A stretch of 64,000 nt of DNA from Mycolicibacterium sp. TUM20985 (GCF_030295745.1 NZ_AP027291.1:496001-560000); one strand, 5' to 3'; positions 15,792 through 23,930 are shown, counted from the first letter of the stretch. Notes: generated from the sequence alone by a model not told the origin. Numbers and translations: made by a program.

Positions 15792-17121
15792 TGTGGTGTC
15801 TCGGGACATCGCTGACACTTATGTCGCGGGACATCGCTGACAGTCATGATGCCGGTTTGGGTTCGCGGGTGCGGTAGGTGCGGGTGTTCTTGTCGATCGG
15901 TTGGTAGTAGCGGGTGGGGTCGGCGGTGAATGCGCGGACGAGTCGGTGGCCGCTGAAGATGGCGATGTGGTCACCGTCGCGGATGACGTCGCATTCGTGG
16001 CCGGCCCAGCGCAGGCCTACGTTGATTCTGTAAGGCGCCACGCATACGTAGCCCGACATCTCTCCGACGGTGTGGCGGCTGACGAACAGGGGTGCGGGCA
16101 GTGGGCGCTCGGCTGGGCGGGCCGAGGCGGTGGCGTGGAAGGTCTCGGCCGGGGTGGCTCCACGCAGCGCACGGTGGGGGCGTTGGTGATTGTAGAAGCG
16201 GCGAAATTCCTCGAGCAGGGCGTTCAGCTCGACAACGGTGGCCGCCGGATCCCGGGCGGACAGCCAGGTCTTCAGCGTCTGCCAGAACCGCTCGATCTTG
16301 CCGCAGGTCTGTGGGTGAAACGGAGCCGAGTTGATGGTGCGCACACCAAGGGCGCGCAGGTTGATCTCGAATGCCGATTCATGCGCGTGGAAGCGTCCGG
16401 TGTAGACGATTCCGTTGTCCGACAACGACATCGACAGCATTCCGCATTCGTCGATGCCGGCCATGATGACCGACCAGACGAGGTCACCGTCGGCGTCGCC
16501 GGCAGCGGCGCGCAGTCCCACCGCATAACGGGAGTGGTCATCGAGGCTGCCCGCGATGGCCACCGGCCTGTGATCGGTCAGCCACCACCCGGTCCAATCC
16601 GACTGCCAACACTCGTTGGGCCGCGCGAAGCAGAACCGCTTGTCCGCCGACTTTGGGCGTTTCTGCGGCTGTGGCGTGATCAGCCCGCGGCGGGTCAGGA
16701 TCTGCCACACCGTCGATGGCGACGGCACGGCCTCCACGGCGTCGCGTTGCAGCGACCATACGATCGACTGCGCGCCGTGATCCAGCCCCTGTTCGATCAG
16801 GTGCTTGCGCCGGTGCACCACGAGGTCCTCGACCTCGGCCGAGGTCTGCCCCGGCGAGGTCAACGGGCGCCGGGACCGATCCTGCAACCCGGCGAGTCCC
16901 TCCTGCAAGAAGCGGGCCCGGAACTTGTAGAAGGTCTGCCGACTGATCTTCTCGTCACGACAAAACGCCGCCACGTTATCCACGTGCCCGGCCAACGCCG
17001 CAGCCATCCGAATGTCCATTGCCGTCACCTTCTGGGCCATGAACCATCGTGGCCAGGCCCTACTCAGGTGTCAGCGATGTCCCGAGACAAACATGTGTCA
17101 GCGATGTCCCCGAACAGGACA
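15792..17121 (-). mobile_element. IS481-family insertion sequence, intact
   Basis: The element is 1330 bp with one transposase gene. Its ends begin TGT and match over 27 bp with five mismatches (left 15792-15818, right complement 17121-17095). Each end also holds two copies of CGGGACATCGCTGACA in direct repeat: left 15802-15817 and 15827-15842; right, inverted, 17069-17084 and 17096-17111 (one mismatch). These are likely transposase binding sites. The exact 15-bp flanking duplication confirms the boundaries. It sits between padR and the aldo/keto reductase gene. Confidence 0.9.
15844..17040 (-). CDS. IS481-family transposase
   Basis: This 398-residue DDE transposase has an N-terminal helix-turn-helix (DEKISRQTFYKFRARFLQEG), a second DNA-binding segment (STVWQILTRRGLI), and an rve-type integrase core. 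The acidic triad is D in CWQSDWTGWW, D in SLSDNGIVYTG and E in CGKIERFWQTLK. The C-terminal region after RPHRALRGATPAETF matches the IS481 layout. The frame is complete, without stops or shifts. The stop lies 1 bp from the inner end of the left terminal repeats, so the gene fills the element. Confidence 0.93.
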   Translation of the reverse strand: MAQKVTAMDIRMAAALAGHVDNVAAFCRDEKISRQTFYKFRARFLQEGLAGLQDRSRRPLTSPGQTSAEVEDLVVHRRKHLIEQGLDHGAQSIVWSLQRDAVEAVPSPSTVWQILTRRGLITPQPQKRPKSADKRFCFARPNECWQSDWTGWWLTDHRPVAIAGSLDDHSRYAVGLRAAAGDADGDLVWSVIMAGIDECGMLSMSLSDNGIVYTGRFHAHESAFEINLRALGVRTINSAPFHPQTCGKIERFWQTLKTWLSARDPAATVVELNALLEEFRRFYNHQRPHRALRGATPAETFHATASARPAERPLPAPLFVSRHTVGEMSGYVCVAPYRINVGLRWAGHECDVIRDGDHIAIFSGHRLVRAFTADPTRYYQPIDKNTRTYRTREPKPAS

Positions 17122-17136
17122 ATCCGCTGAGCGAAC
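17122..17136. repeat. Right target-site duplication of the IS element
   Basis: This is an exact second copy of ATCCGCTGAGCGAAC, found also at 15777-15791. It originally formed part of the hairpin loop. Confidence 0.88.
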
Positions 17137-17138
17137 GG

Positions 17139-17157
17139 AAACGCGCCGAAATCGCGT
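17139..17157. repeat. Right arm of hairpin split by IS insertion
   Basis: AAACGCGCCGAAATCGCGT is the exact reverse complement of 15756-15774 and lies 2 bp downstream of the padR stop codon on the minus strand. Confidence 0.75.
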
Positions 17158-17159
17158 GG

Positions 17160-17909
17160 TTACTCGGACTCGCCGAGGATTCCGTAGATCTCCCGACGGG
17201 CGTTGTTGACGATGTCGGCGATCCGCTTCTGCTGCTCGGGGCTGGCGGCGCCCGCGGACATCGCGACCGCTCGCATCAGCTGACCCGTGGCGTTGCGCAG
17301 ATCGGCGTGGCCGGGATCGGCACCTTCGGTGATCTCCTCCCACGGCGGGGTCTCGATCTTCTCGGCGGCGGCCCGACCGGTGTCGGTGAGCTCGAACAGT
17401 TTCTTGCTGCCGTCACTCTCGGTGCCGACGATGAGGTCCTCGTCGACGAGTAGTTGCAGCGTCGGGTAGACCGAGCCGGGGCTGGGCTTCCAGAGGTCCT
17501 GAGTGCGCTCGGCGATCTGCTGGATCATCTCGTAGCCGTGCATCGGCCGCTCGGCCAGCAGTACGAGGATCGCGGCGCGGACATCTCCGCGCCTGCCGCG
17601 ACCGCGGCCACGTCCGCCGCCACGGGGACCGCGTCCACCGAAGCCTGGACCGCCGAAACCTGGACCGCCGAAGCCGGGACCGCCGAAGCCGCGGCCGAAA
17701 CCGGGCCCGAAGCCGCCGCGGAAGTTGCCGTCGAACGGGCTGTCGGCGTCGGTGTCGTGTCCGCGGATGGCGTCCCGGAAGCCGCGTCGGGCGGCGCGCC
17801 GCTGCTCGTGCAGGACGCGACGGTCGACGGGCGAGAAGCCGAAGCCGAGGCCGCCGCCGTGGGGATGGCCCTCGAGGGGGCCCTGTGGGGGTGTGAAGGG
17901 GGTGTGCAT
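17160..17909 (-). CDS. PadR-family regulator with Gly/Phe-rich N-terminal extension
   Basis: This 249-residue protein has a PadR winged helix from about residue 108 (RAAILVLLAERPMHGYEMIQQIAERT, then KPSPGSVYPTLQLLVDEDLI) and a C-terminal helical dimerisation region. The N-terminal 107 residues are unusual: His/Pro-rich, then a Gly-Phe repeat (GFGGP units) and a Gly-Arg tract, encoded by 15-bp tandem repeats at 17639-17698. A ribosome site AAAGGAGA precedes the ATG. A palindromic operator overlaps its promoter, consistent with autorepression. PadR proteins sense small aromatic or amphipathic compounds. The NCS1 gene upstream is separated by a terminator, so the target may be padR itself and, before the IS insertion, the aldo/keto reductase. 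Confidence 0.86.
   Translation of the reverse strand: MHTPFTPPQGPLEGHPHGGGLGFGFSPVDRRVLHEQRRAARRGFRDAIRGHDTDADSPFDGNFRGGFGPGFGRGFGGPGFGGPGFGGPGFGGRGPRGGGRGRGRGRRGDVRAAILVLLAERPMHGYEMIQQIAERTQDLWKPSPGSVYPTLQLLVDEDLIVGTESDGSKKLFELTDTGRAAAEKIETPPWEEITEGADPGHADLRNATGQLMRAVAMSAGAASPEQQKRIADIVNNARREIYGILGESE
17639..17698. repeat. 15-bp tandem repeat inside padR
   Basis: Four consecutive 15-bp units related to CGAAGCCTGGACCGC (17639, 17654, 17669, 17684) encode the Gly-Phe-Gly-Gly-Pro repeats. Three are near-identical and the fourth has diverged. Copy number is likely to vary between strains. Confidence 0.75.
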
Positions 17910-17945
17910 GGTGATTGTCTCCTTTGGCAGGAAACGCGGGCTGCG

Positions 17946-17988
17946 TTTCCGATACGTTGACGATATATCGGAAACTATCGCGATGCAA
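17946..17988 (-). promoter_or_regulatory. padR promoter with palindromic operator
   Basis: On the minus strand a -35 TTGCAT (17988-17983) and a -10 TATCGT (17965-17960) are separated by 17 bp. The inverted repeat TTTCCGATA-N11-TATCGGAAA (17946-17954 and 17966-17974) brackets the -10, so a bound dimer would block RNA polymerase. The layout fits an autoregulated repressor. Confidence 0.65.
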
Positions 17989-18008
17989 CCATTGATGCGC
18001 GGATACGA

Positions 18009-18048
18009 CGATGCCCCCGCGACTGAACGCCAGCACGCGGGGGCATCG
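18009..18048 (-). terminator. Terminator after the NCS1 permease gene
   Basis: A perfect 13-bp stem (CGATGCCCCCGCG at 18009-18021, complement at 18036-18048) with a 14-nt loop lies 10 bp after the permease stop. There is no U-tract, as is common in mycobacteria. Confidence 0.7.
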
Positions 18049-18057
18049 ACGAACGGT

Positions 18058-19635
18058 TTAGGCCGGCCCGACCGCCCGCTCCGCGTCGACGAGGGTGGCT
18101 CCCTCGGCCAGCCGCAGGGCCGTCGACCGCCACGGCCCGCGGGTCGCCAGCAGGTAGTACAGGACGAAGGCCACCCCGCATCCGATGAACCAGCTGTACT
18201 GCGCCGCCCCGGCCATCCCGAAGACGACGCCGCCGAGCAGCACCGGCGCCATCGCCAGCACGGCGCTGACCAGCGTGGCCGTGACCGCGGCGAGGTTGTA
18301 GCCCTTCGAGTACCAGTAGTTCGCGGTCGGCGACATGGTGAACAGGTCGTCGACGACGATCTTCTGCTTGCGCACCAGGTAGAAGTCGGCGATCAGCACA
18401 CCGAACAGCGGGCCGATGAACGCGCCGAGAGTCTCCAACGTGTAGTGGATGACCTCTGGGTTGTTGTACAGGTTCCACGGCGTCAGCAGCACCGAACCGA
18501 CGGCGGCGATCATGCCGCCCATCCGCCAGCTGATCTTTTGCGGGCTCACGTTGGAGAAGTCGAACGCGGGTGAGATGAAGTTGGCGACGATGTTGATGCC
18601 GATGGTGGCGATCGTAAAGGTCAACGCGCCCAACACGATTGCGGTGACGCTGTCGATCCGCGCGACGGTCGCGACCGGGTCGGTGAGGAGCTCGCCGAAC
18701 ACCGGGACCGTCGCGGCGGCGGTGACGACGACGAGCAGCGAGAAGACCAGGAAGTTCACTGGCAGACCGAGGAAGTTGCCCTTCTTGACCGCCTGGTAGC
18801 TCTTGCCGTACCGGGCGAAGTCACCGAAGTTCAGCATCGGACCGGAGAAGTAGGACACCACCAGCGCGATCGCGCCGAGCATGATGACCAGCGAGTTGCC
18901 CTTCTTCTCGCCGCCGAGGTTGAGGCTGACGTGCCAGCCCGACTTCCACAGCAGGTAGCCGCACAGGATGAACATGACCACGTAGACGGCGGGCCCGCAG
19001 AAGTCGATGAACTTGCGGATCGATTCCATGCCACGCCAGAACACTGCGGCCTGAAGGATCCACAGCAGGGTGAAGCTGCCCCAGCCGAGAAGCGAGAGAC
19101 CCGTGAACCCGTACTGATCGACGTCGGCGTAGGGGGCCAGTCCGGGAAACAGCTTGAGCAGCACCACGTCCAGGGCTGCCGACGCCAGGTAGGTCTGGAT
19201 GCCGTACCACGCGACGGCGATCAGGCCACGGATGATCGCCGGGATGTTGGCGCCGAGCACGCCGAACGAACTGCGGCACACCACGGGATACGGCACGCCT
19301 GCCTGCTGACTGGGCTTGGCCACCAGGTTGCACAGGAAGTAGACGATGACGATGCCCACCAGCAGCGCGATGAGCACCTGCCAACTCGCCAGCCCGAGGG
19401 CGAACAAGCTGCCCGCGGTGACGTAGCCACCGACGCTGTGCACGTCGGACATCCAGAACGCGAAGATGTTGTACGACGACCAGGTCTGCTTGCCCAGCGG
19501 GGCGAGGTCCTCGTTGGTGAGCCGCGGGTCGTAGTCATCCTTGATGACCCCGCTGCCGACCGGGTGACCTGCGGCTTCAACGATGTCGCCCGCCGCGATC
19601 ACGGCGCTGGGCGGTGGTTCCTTGACGTCTGTCAT
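18058..19635 (-). CDS. NCS1-family nucleobase/allantoin/hydantoin permease
   Basis: This 525-residue membrane protein has about 12 hydrophobic segments. NCS1 signatures include PLGKQTWSSYNIFAFWMSDVHSVG at the first helix (Asn/Trp-containing substrate motif), QQAGVPYPVVCRSSFGVLGA, GPMLNFGDFARYGKS (cation-site loop) and NISPAFDFSN-like NFISPAFDFSNVSPQ. The family imports purines, pyrimidines, allantoin, hydantoins or vitamins with Na+ or H+; which one cannot be decided here. A GntR regulator lies directly upstream on the same strand. A 12-bp palindrome (19716-19727) in its promoter is a candidate operator. A hairpin terminator follows. Confidence 0.88.
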   Translation of the reverse strand: MTDVKEPPPSAVIAAGDIVEAAGHPVGSGVIKDDYDPRLTNEDLAPLGKQTWSSYNIFAFWMSDVHSVGGYVTAGSLFALGLASWQVLIALLVGIVIVYFLCNLVAKPSQQAGVPYPVVCRSSFGVLGANIPAIIRGLIAVAWYGIQTYLASAALDVVLLKLFPGLAPYADVDQYGFTGLSLLGWGSFTLLWILQAAVFWRGMESIRKFIDFCGPAVYVVMFILCGYLLWKSGWHVSLNLGGEKKGNSLVIMLGAIALVVSYFSGPMLNFGDFARYGKSYQAVKKGNFLGLPVNFLVFSLLVVVTAAATVPVFGELLTDPVATVARIDSVTAIVLGALTFTIATIGINIVANFISPAFDFSNVSPQKISWRMGGMIAAVGSVLLTPWNLYNNPEVIHYTLETLGAFIGPLFGVLIADFYLVRKQKIVVDDLFTMSPTANYWYSKGYNLAAVTATLVSAVLAMAPVLLGGVVFGMAGAAQYSWFIGCGVAFVLYYLLATRGPWRSTALRLAEGATLVDAERAVGPA

Positions 19636-19715
19636 TGCGGGCTCCTGGGCATGGGCGAACGGTGCTAGGCGATGGGCAAAAGCTAGCGCCGAGTTGTTGC
19701 AGGGCCGTTGCGCGG

Positions 19716-19727
19716 AAGATATATCTT
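19716..19727 (-). promoter_or_regulatory. Palindrome in the NCS1 permease promoter
   Basis: AAGATATATCTT is a perfect 12-bp palindrome about 80 bp before the permease ATG. Its right half read on the minus strand gives TATCTT, a TANNNT -10 hexamer. It may be an operator for the adjacent GntR regulator. Confidence 0.4.
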
Positions 19728-19745
19728 GGTCGCGTCGGGACGCGG

Positions 19746-20456
19746 TCAGCCGTCCTCGGCGACGAGGCCCGTGTCCGCGGGCAGGGTGGCGACGACTTCG
19801 TTCAGCCTGCGGTGGTGCGCCGCACTCAAGGTCAAAAGCCGATCGACGTCACGGTCCAGGAACGCGGTGAGCATCTCGCCGTGATCGTCGTGCAGGCGCG
19901 CACGCTGGGCGTGTTCGACGTGCACCATGACTTGGACGGGTTCGGTGATGTTCCAGGCGGATTCGAGCATGTGGATCAGTCGCAGCATGCCCGACGGACG
20001 GGCCAGCCCCATGTGAAAGATGCGGCTCTGCCGATGATATGTGTGTGGATCATCATGCGTTACAGCGGCTTTCAGTAAATCGTTGGCCTGCACGACGTGG
20101 GCGCGGTCTTCGTCGGTGGCACGAACGGCGGCGGCCGCGAGCGCGGCCGACTCCAGCGTCTCACGCACGATGTACATCTCGGCGAGTTCGCTGGCCGTCA
20201 ACTGCGCGACCGCGTAGCCGATGTTGGTCTGGTGTGCGACGAGCCCCTCGCCGGTCAGCGTCTTGAGGCTTTCCCGGATCGGGATGGGGCTGACTCCGAA
20301 GAGGTCGGCTACCTCGCTGACCGGAATGGGTGTACCCGGCGGCACGGCCCCGTCGAGGATGACGCGGCGGAGCTCGTCGACGATGCTCTGCTGGGAGACT
20401 CCGCCTCGGCTGACCGCCGACCTGAACGCCGACGCGGCGTGTCGGCGGGTCGGCAT
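19746..20456 (-). CDS. GntR-family regulator (FCD/FadR type)
   Basis: This 236-residue protein has an N-terminal winged helix (QSIVDELRRVILDGAVPPGTPIPVSEVADLFGVSPIPIRESLKTLTGEGLV) and a C-terminal FCD domain of helices, with metal-ligand-type residues in SRIFHMGLARPSG, LHDDHGEML and LSAAHHRRL. FCD regulators bind carboxylic or heterocyclic metabolites. It lies 110 bp upstream of the NCS1 permease on the same strand and is the likely regulator of that transporter. The ribosome site TAGGAAG precedes the ATG. The antiporter gene is divergent, 162 bp away. Confidence 0.88.
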   Translation of the reverse strand: MPTRRHAASAFRSAVSRGGVSQQSIVDELRRVILDGAVPPGTPIPVSEVADLFGVSPIPIRESLKTLTGEGLVAHQTNIGYAVAQLTASELAEMYIVRETLESAALAAAAVRATDEDRAHVVQANDLLKAAVTHDDPHTYHRQSRIFHMGLARPSGMLRLIHMLESAWNITEPVQVMVHVEHAQRARLHDDHGEMLTAFLDRDVDRLLTLSAAHHRRLNEVVATLPADTGLVAEDG

Positions 20457-20618
20457 CGGTCCATCTTCCTACGTTTTGGCCGCAGTCGGCGGTCAGGAGC
20501 TACATTACGACCGTGCCGCCGCCCGCGGTCGTTCGAATCGACCCGTCTGCCAATCCGAACGACGGTCGTCGGCGAATCACCGTGCGAGCCCCGGCACCCG
20601 CGACCCGTAGGACCTGAC

Positions 20619-21899
20619 ATGCCCGCAGCAACAGCGATCCACTTCTTCCTCGAGCTGGCCGTCATCCTCGGCACGTGTCGCCTAGTGGGATTGATCGCGC
20701 AGCGCGTGGGACAGCCGCAGGTCGTCGGTGAGATGATCGCCGGGGTCATCCTGGGACCGTCGCTGCTCGGCGAGATTGCGCCCGGCGTGCAGCAGGCGCT
20801 GTTTCCCCCGGGTCCGGCGAACGTGGTGCTGTACACGGTCGCGCAGATCGGCCTGGTGCTCTACATGTTCCTGATCGGGCTCAACTTCGACGTCGACCTC
20901 ATCAAGCACCGCGCTGGTACCGCGGTCGCGGTCTCGACCGCTGGCATCGTCACACCGCTCGTCCTTGGCGCGCTCGCCGCCATCCCCCTGCTGGCCGGGG
21001 GCATCTACTTCGAAGAGGGGGTGACCCCACTCTTGGCGGTGCTGTTCCTGGGGGCGGCGATCGCGATCACGGCGTTCCCCATGCTCGCCAGGATCATCTT
21101 CGAAAAAGGGCTCTCCGGAACGTCTTTGGGCACCCTCGCTCTGGCCTGCGGTGCCACCGACGATGCCATCTCCTGGTGCATCCTGGCGGTGGTGCTCGCC
21201 ATGCACCAGGGAAACCCGGTGATGGCCGTCGTCGCGATCGGCGGCGGGGTCCTCTATACGTTGATTCTCCTGACGATCGGCCGGCGTGCGCTTGGCGTGC
21301 TCGGCCCGATGTCCGAACGCCGGAACACCGTCACGCCGCAGATGCTGAGCGTCGTCCTGATCCTGCTCATGGCCTGCGCCTGGGTCACTGACGTCATCGG
21401 CATCTACGCCATCTTCGGGGCCTTCATCCTGGGTGTCGCCATGCCGTCCGGCTTCTTCGCGAAGCACCTGACGGACAAACTCGAACCGCTCGTCACCACG
21501 TTCCTGTTGCCGCTGTTCTTCGTGTATTCGGGACTCAACACCCAAATCAGCCTGGTGAACACGCCGACGCTCTGGGCCGTGACGCTGGGCCTGATCGTCG
21601 TCGCGATCGCAGGCAAGGGCATTGCCTGCACGGTGGCTGCGCGGCTGAGGAAGGTGCCGCTCCGCGAAGCCGTGGCGCTGGGTTCGCTGATGAACGCCCG
21701 CGGCCTGATCGGGTTGATCCTCCTCAACATCGGCCTCCAGGCCGGCATCATCACCCCCACGCTCTTCACCATCCTGGTGTTGGTCGCCATCGTCACCACG
21801 CTCATGGCCTCGCCGATCTTCGAATGGGTCTACGGACGGCACCGTCAGCCGGTGTCGCCCGCACCGCTGGTCGCCGACCGCGGGCCCGGACCTTCGTGA
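20619..21899 (+). CDS. CPA2-family cation:proton antiporter (Kef/NapA type)
   Basis: This 426-residue membrane protein has about 12 transmembrane segments of the Na+/H+ exchanger fold: LVGLIAQRVGQPQVVGEMIAG at the first helices, GLVLYMFLIGLNFDVDL, ACGATDDAISW (conserved Asp-Asp ion site in helix 5) and LMNARGLIGLILLNIGLQAG. No C-terminal TrkA-N domain is present, so it resembles NapA-type antiporters rather than full Kef channels. The ATG at 20619 follows a TAGGAC site. It exchanges Na+ or K+ for H+ across the cytoplasmic membrane; the ion is not certain. It is divergent from the GntR gene. Confidence 0.88.
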   Translation: MPAATAIHFFLELAVILGTCRLVGLIAQRVGQPQVVGEMIAGVILGPSLLGEIAPGVQQALFPPGPANVVLYTVAQIGLVLYMFLIGLNFDVDLIKHRAGTAVAVSTAGIVTPLVLGALAAIPLLAGGIYFEEGVTPLLAVLFLGAAIAITAFPMLARIIFEKGLSGTSLGTLALACGATDDAISWCILAVVLAMHQGNPVMAVVAIGGGVLYTLILLTIGRRALGVLGPMSERRNTVTPQMLSVVLILLMACAWVTDVIGIYAIFGAFILGVAMPSGFFAKHLTDKLEPLVTTFLLPLFFVYSGLNTQISLVNTPTLWAVTLGLIVVAIAGKGIACTVAARLRKVPLREAVALGSLMNARGLIGLILLNIGLQAGIITPTLFTILVLVAIVTTLMASPIFEWVYGRHRQPVSPAPLVADRGPGPS

Positions 21900-22060
21900 C
21901 GAATCCCTGACGAAGCGCTTCTGTTCGGCGCCGCCGAGAACTGAGGTGGGGTTGTCGGCCAAGGCGGTCGTGAGCAGCGAAAGTTGGGTCACCCGACCAT
22001 CGCGGGCGCTGCCTCTGGCCCGGTCGGTGACCACCCCCGGAAACGCCGTCTCCGCTGGCT

Positions 22061-22087
22061 GAGAACCTATTTTCGTGTAGCGTCAAT
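22061..22087 (+). promoter_or_regulatory. Promoter of the FAD enzyme/PKS cluster
   Basis: A -10 hexamer TAGCGT (22078-22083) lies within TAGCGTCAAT, preceded by GAGAA and TTTTCGTG. The same layout (GAGAA, a TA, T-rich half-site, TAGCGTCAAT) recurs at 46474-46501 before an unrelated dehydrogenase. The rest of the 232-bp gap, 21900-22131, shows a GAGGGAAGG ribosome site before the GTG start and nothing else I can name. Confidence 0.5.
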
Positions 22088-22131
22088 TAAGTTCAGCACC
22101 CTTTTCGACCTCGCTCGAGGGAAGGACACGA

Positions 22132-23895
22132 GTGGACGCGAAAGAGCAACTGTCGCAGCTGAACCCGCAAGCGCGGGCAGCCCTTGCGCGACGAATCAGA
22201 ACGCAACTCGCCGGCGCCGGCACCGCCGCCACCGATCACGACCTGACCATCATCGGCGGTGGCGTTGCCTCCCTAACCCTTGCGCTGGAAGTTCGCCGCG
22301 CGCGCCCGACGACGCGCGTCCTGATCGTCGAGCCGACCGCTCATCCCGTCGCGGAGGTCACCCACACGGTCGGGGAGTCGACAGTCGAGGTGTCAGCGCA
22401 CTACCTGGGGCAACACCTCGGCCTCGCCGACCATCTGCGGACCGCGCAAATTCGCAAGATGGGGCTGCGAATGTTCTTCTCCCACGACGGGAACACTGAC
22501 ATCGCTCGGCGAATGGAAGTCGGAAGTTCCTGCTTCGTGCCGCAGCCCACGTATCAAATCGACCGCGGCCGGCTGGAGAACGAGCTGGCCGAACGCTGTC
22601 GCGCCGAGGGTGTCGACTTCGCCAAGGGACGGGTCCGGTCGGTGGACTTCGGCACAGACGATCGCCCCCACACGGTGTCCTTCCAGGACGGTGACGTCAC
22701 GACGCAGAAGACGGCCCGCTGGGTCATCGACGCCTCGGGGCGCACCAGGAAGCTGCCGCGGCAGCTAGACCTGAAACGCCCCAACGAGCACCACTGCAAT
22801 GCCGCGTGGTTCCGCGTCGCGACCGAGATCGACGTCGGACAGTGGAGTGACGATCCCAGTTGGCAGGCGCGCCTAATCGAGGGTGACCGTGCGATGTCCA
22901 CCAACCATCTGATGGGCAAGGGGTACTGGGTCTGGTTGATCCGACTCGCGTCTGGCGCCACCAGCGTCGGTATCGTCGCCGACCCTGCCTTTCACGCCTT
23001 CGACGGGTTCAACACCTTGGAGAAGGCCAAGTCGTGGCTTCGCGAGCACGAGCCGCAGTGCGCTGCAGAGCTGGCCAAGCACGACGACCTGATCATGGAC
23101 TTCAGAGTCATCAAGAAATACAGCCACGGCGTGACGAAGGTGTTCGACGGCCACGAACGCTGGGGGCTCACCGGCGACTCCGGGATCTTCCTGGACCCGC
23201 TGTATTCATCGGGCTTGGATCTGGTCGCCATCGGGAACGGCTTGATCACCGACATGGTCACCCGTGAGCTGGACGGCGAGGACGTCGTCGCACGCGCCGC
23301 CATCAGTGACTCGCTCTTTCGGTCGCTCACCGAGATGTGGCTGGCCATCTATCGCGACCAGTACACCCTGATGGGCACGCCGGCCGTCATGGCGGCCAAG
23401 GTGGTGTGGGACATTGCGTTCTACTGGGGCTTCGTCGGTTTCCTGTACAGCAATGGCCGGTTCGTCAGCGTCGCGGATGACCCCGAGATCGTGCCGTACC
23501 TGGATGGGCTGATCGAGCTCAGTAACCGCGTGCAACGCTTCTTTCGAGAGTGGGCCTCGGTGGAGAGCGACGCATCCCCGACCCAATTCGTCGATCTCTA
23601 CGAACCGCTGAACTTCATGGCGACCCTGCACACCGCGATGATGGGACGAGCCCCGAAGTTCGCCGAGCAGTTCGACGCCAACGCCCGCTTGCTGCGTCAG
23701 CTGGCAGGTCAGATGGTCGAGGTCGTGCTGGCCGAGAAGTCCACGGTGTTCGCCGACGACCGCGTCATGCGACAGGTGCAGGCCTGGCAGCGCGATCCGC
23801 TGCTGCGGGATCTTCGGTCGCTCTACCGCCGCGAGCAGGCGGTCAACCCGCTCAGTGACGATTGGTTGCTCGTGAACGAGCTCGAGCTGACCTGA
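22132..23895 (+). CDS. Halogenase-like FAD-dependent oxidoreductase
   Basis: This 587-residue flavoprotein resembles flavin-dependent (tryptophan-type) halogenases. It has a dinucleotide motif IIGGGVAS at residues 40-47, the VGESTVE loop at 80-86, WVWLIR at 266-271 (compare WxWxIP) and GDSGIFLDPLYSSGLDLV, the FAD/chloride-site region. Two key features differ: the halogenase Pro after the GES/T loop is Glu86, and no lysine lies within about 15 residues of that loop, where true halogenases have the catalytic Lys. It may be a hydroxylase, desaturase or other oxidase. The N-terminal 30 residues form a charged helix of a type seen in PKS/NRPS linkers. A hairpin at 23913-23930 follows it and the PKS begins 160 bp downstream. 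Confidence 0.8.
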   Translation: MDAKEQLSQLNPQARAALARRIRTQLAGAGTAATDHDLTIIGGGVASLTLALEVRRARPTTRVLIVEPTAHPVAEVTHTVGESTVEVSAHYLGQHLGLADHLRTAQIRKMGLRMFFSHDGNTDIARRMEVGSSCFVPQPTYQIDRGRLENELAERCRAEGVDFAKGRVRSVDFGTDDRPHTVSFQDGDVTTQKTARWVIDASGRTRKLPRQLDLKRPNEHHCNAAWFRVATEIDVGQWSDDPSWQARLIEGDRAMSTNHLMGKGYWVWLIRLASGATSVGIVADPAFHAFDGFNTLEKAKSWLREHEPQCAAELAKHDDLIMDFRVIKKYSHGVTKVFDGHERWGLTGDSGIFLDPLYSSGLDLVAIGNGLITDMVTRELDGEDVVARAAISDSLFRSLTEMWLAIYRDQYTLMGTPAVMAAKVVWDIAFYWGFVGFLYSNGRFVSVADDPEIVPYLDGLIELSNRVQRFFREWASVESDASPTQFVDLYEPLNFMATLHTAMMGRAPKFAEQFDANARLLRQLAGQMVEVVLAEKSTVFADDRVMRQVQAWQRDPLLRDLRSLYRREQAVNPLSDDWLLVNELELT

Positions 23896-23912
23896 GCGGA
23901 GATCCACGCGCA

Positions 23913-23930
23913 GCCCGCCACATTGCGGGC
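23913..23930 (+). terminator. Small hairpin between FAD enzyme and PKS genes
   Basis: GCCCGC-CACATT-GCGGGC forms a 6-bp stem with a 6-nt loop, 17 bp after the stop of the FAD enzyme. It could be a weak terminator or attenuator that lowers PKS expression relative to the upstream gene. No other promoter is obvious in 23931-24055. Confidence 0.4.
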
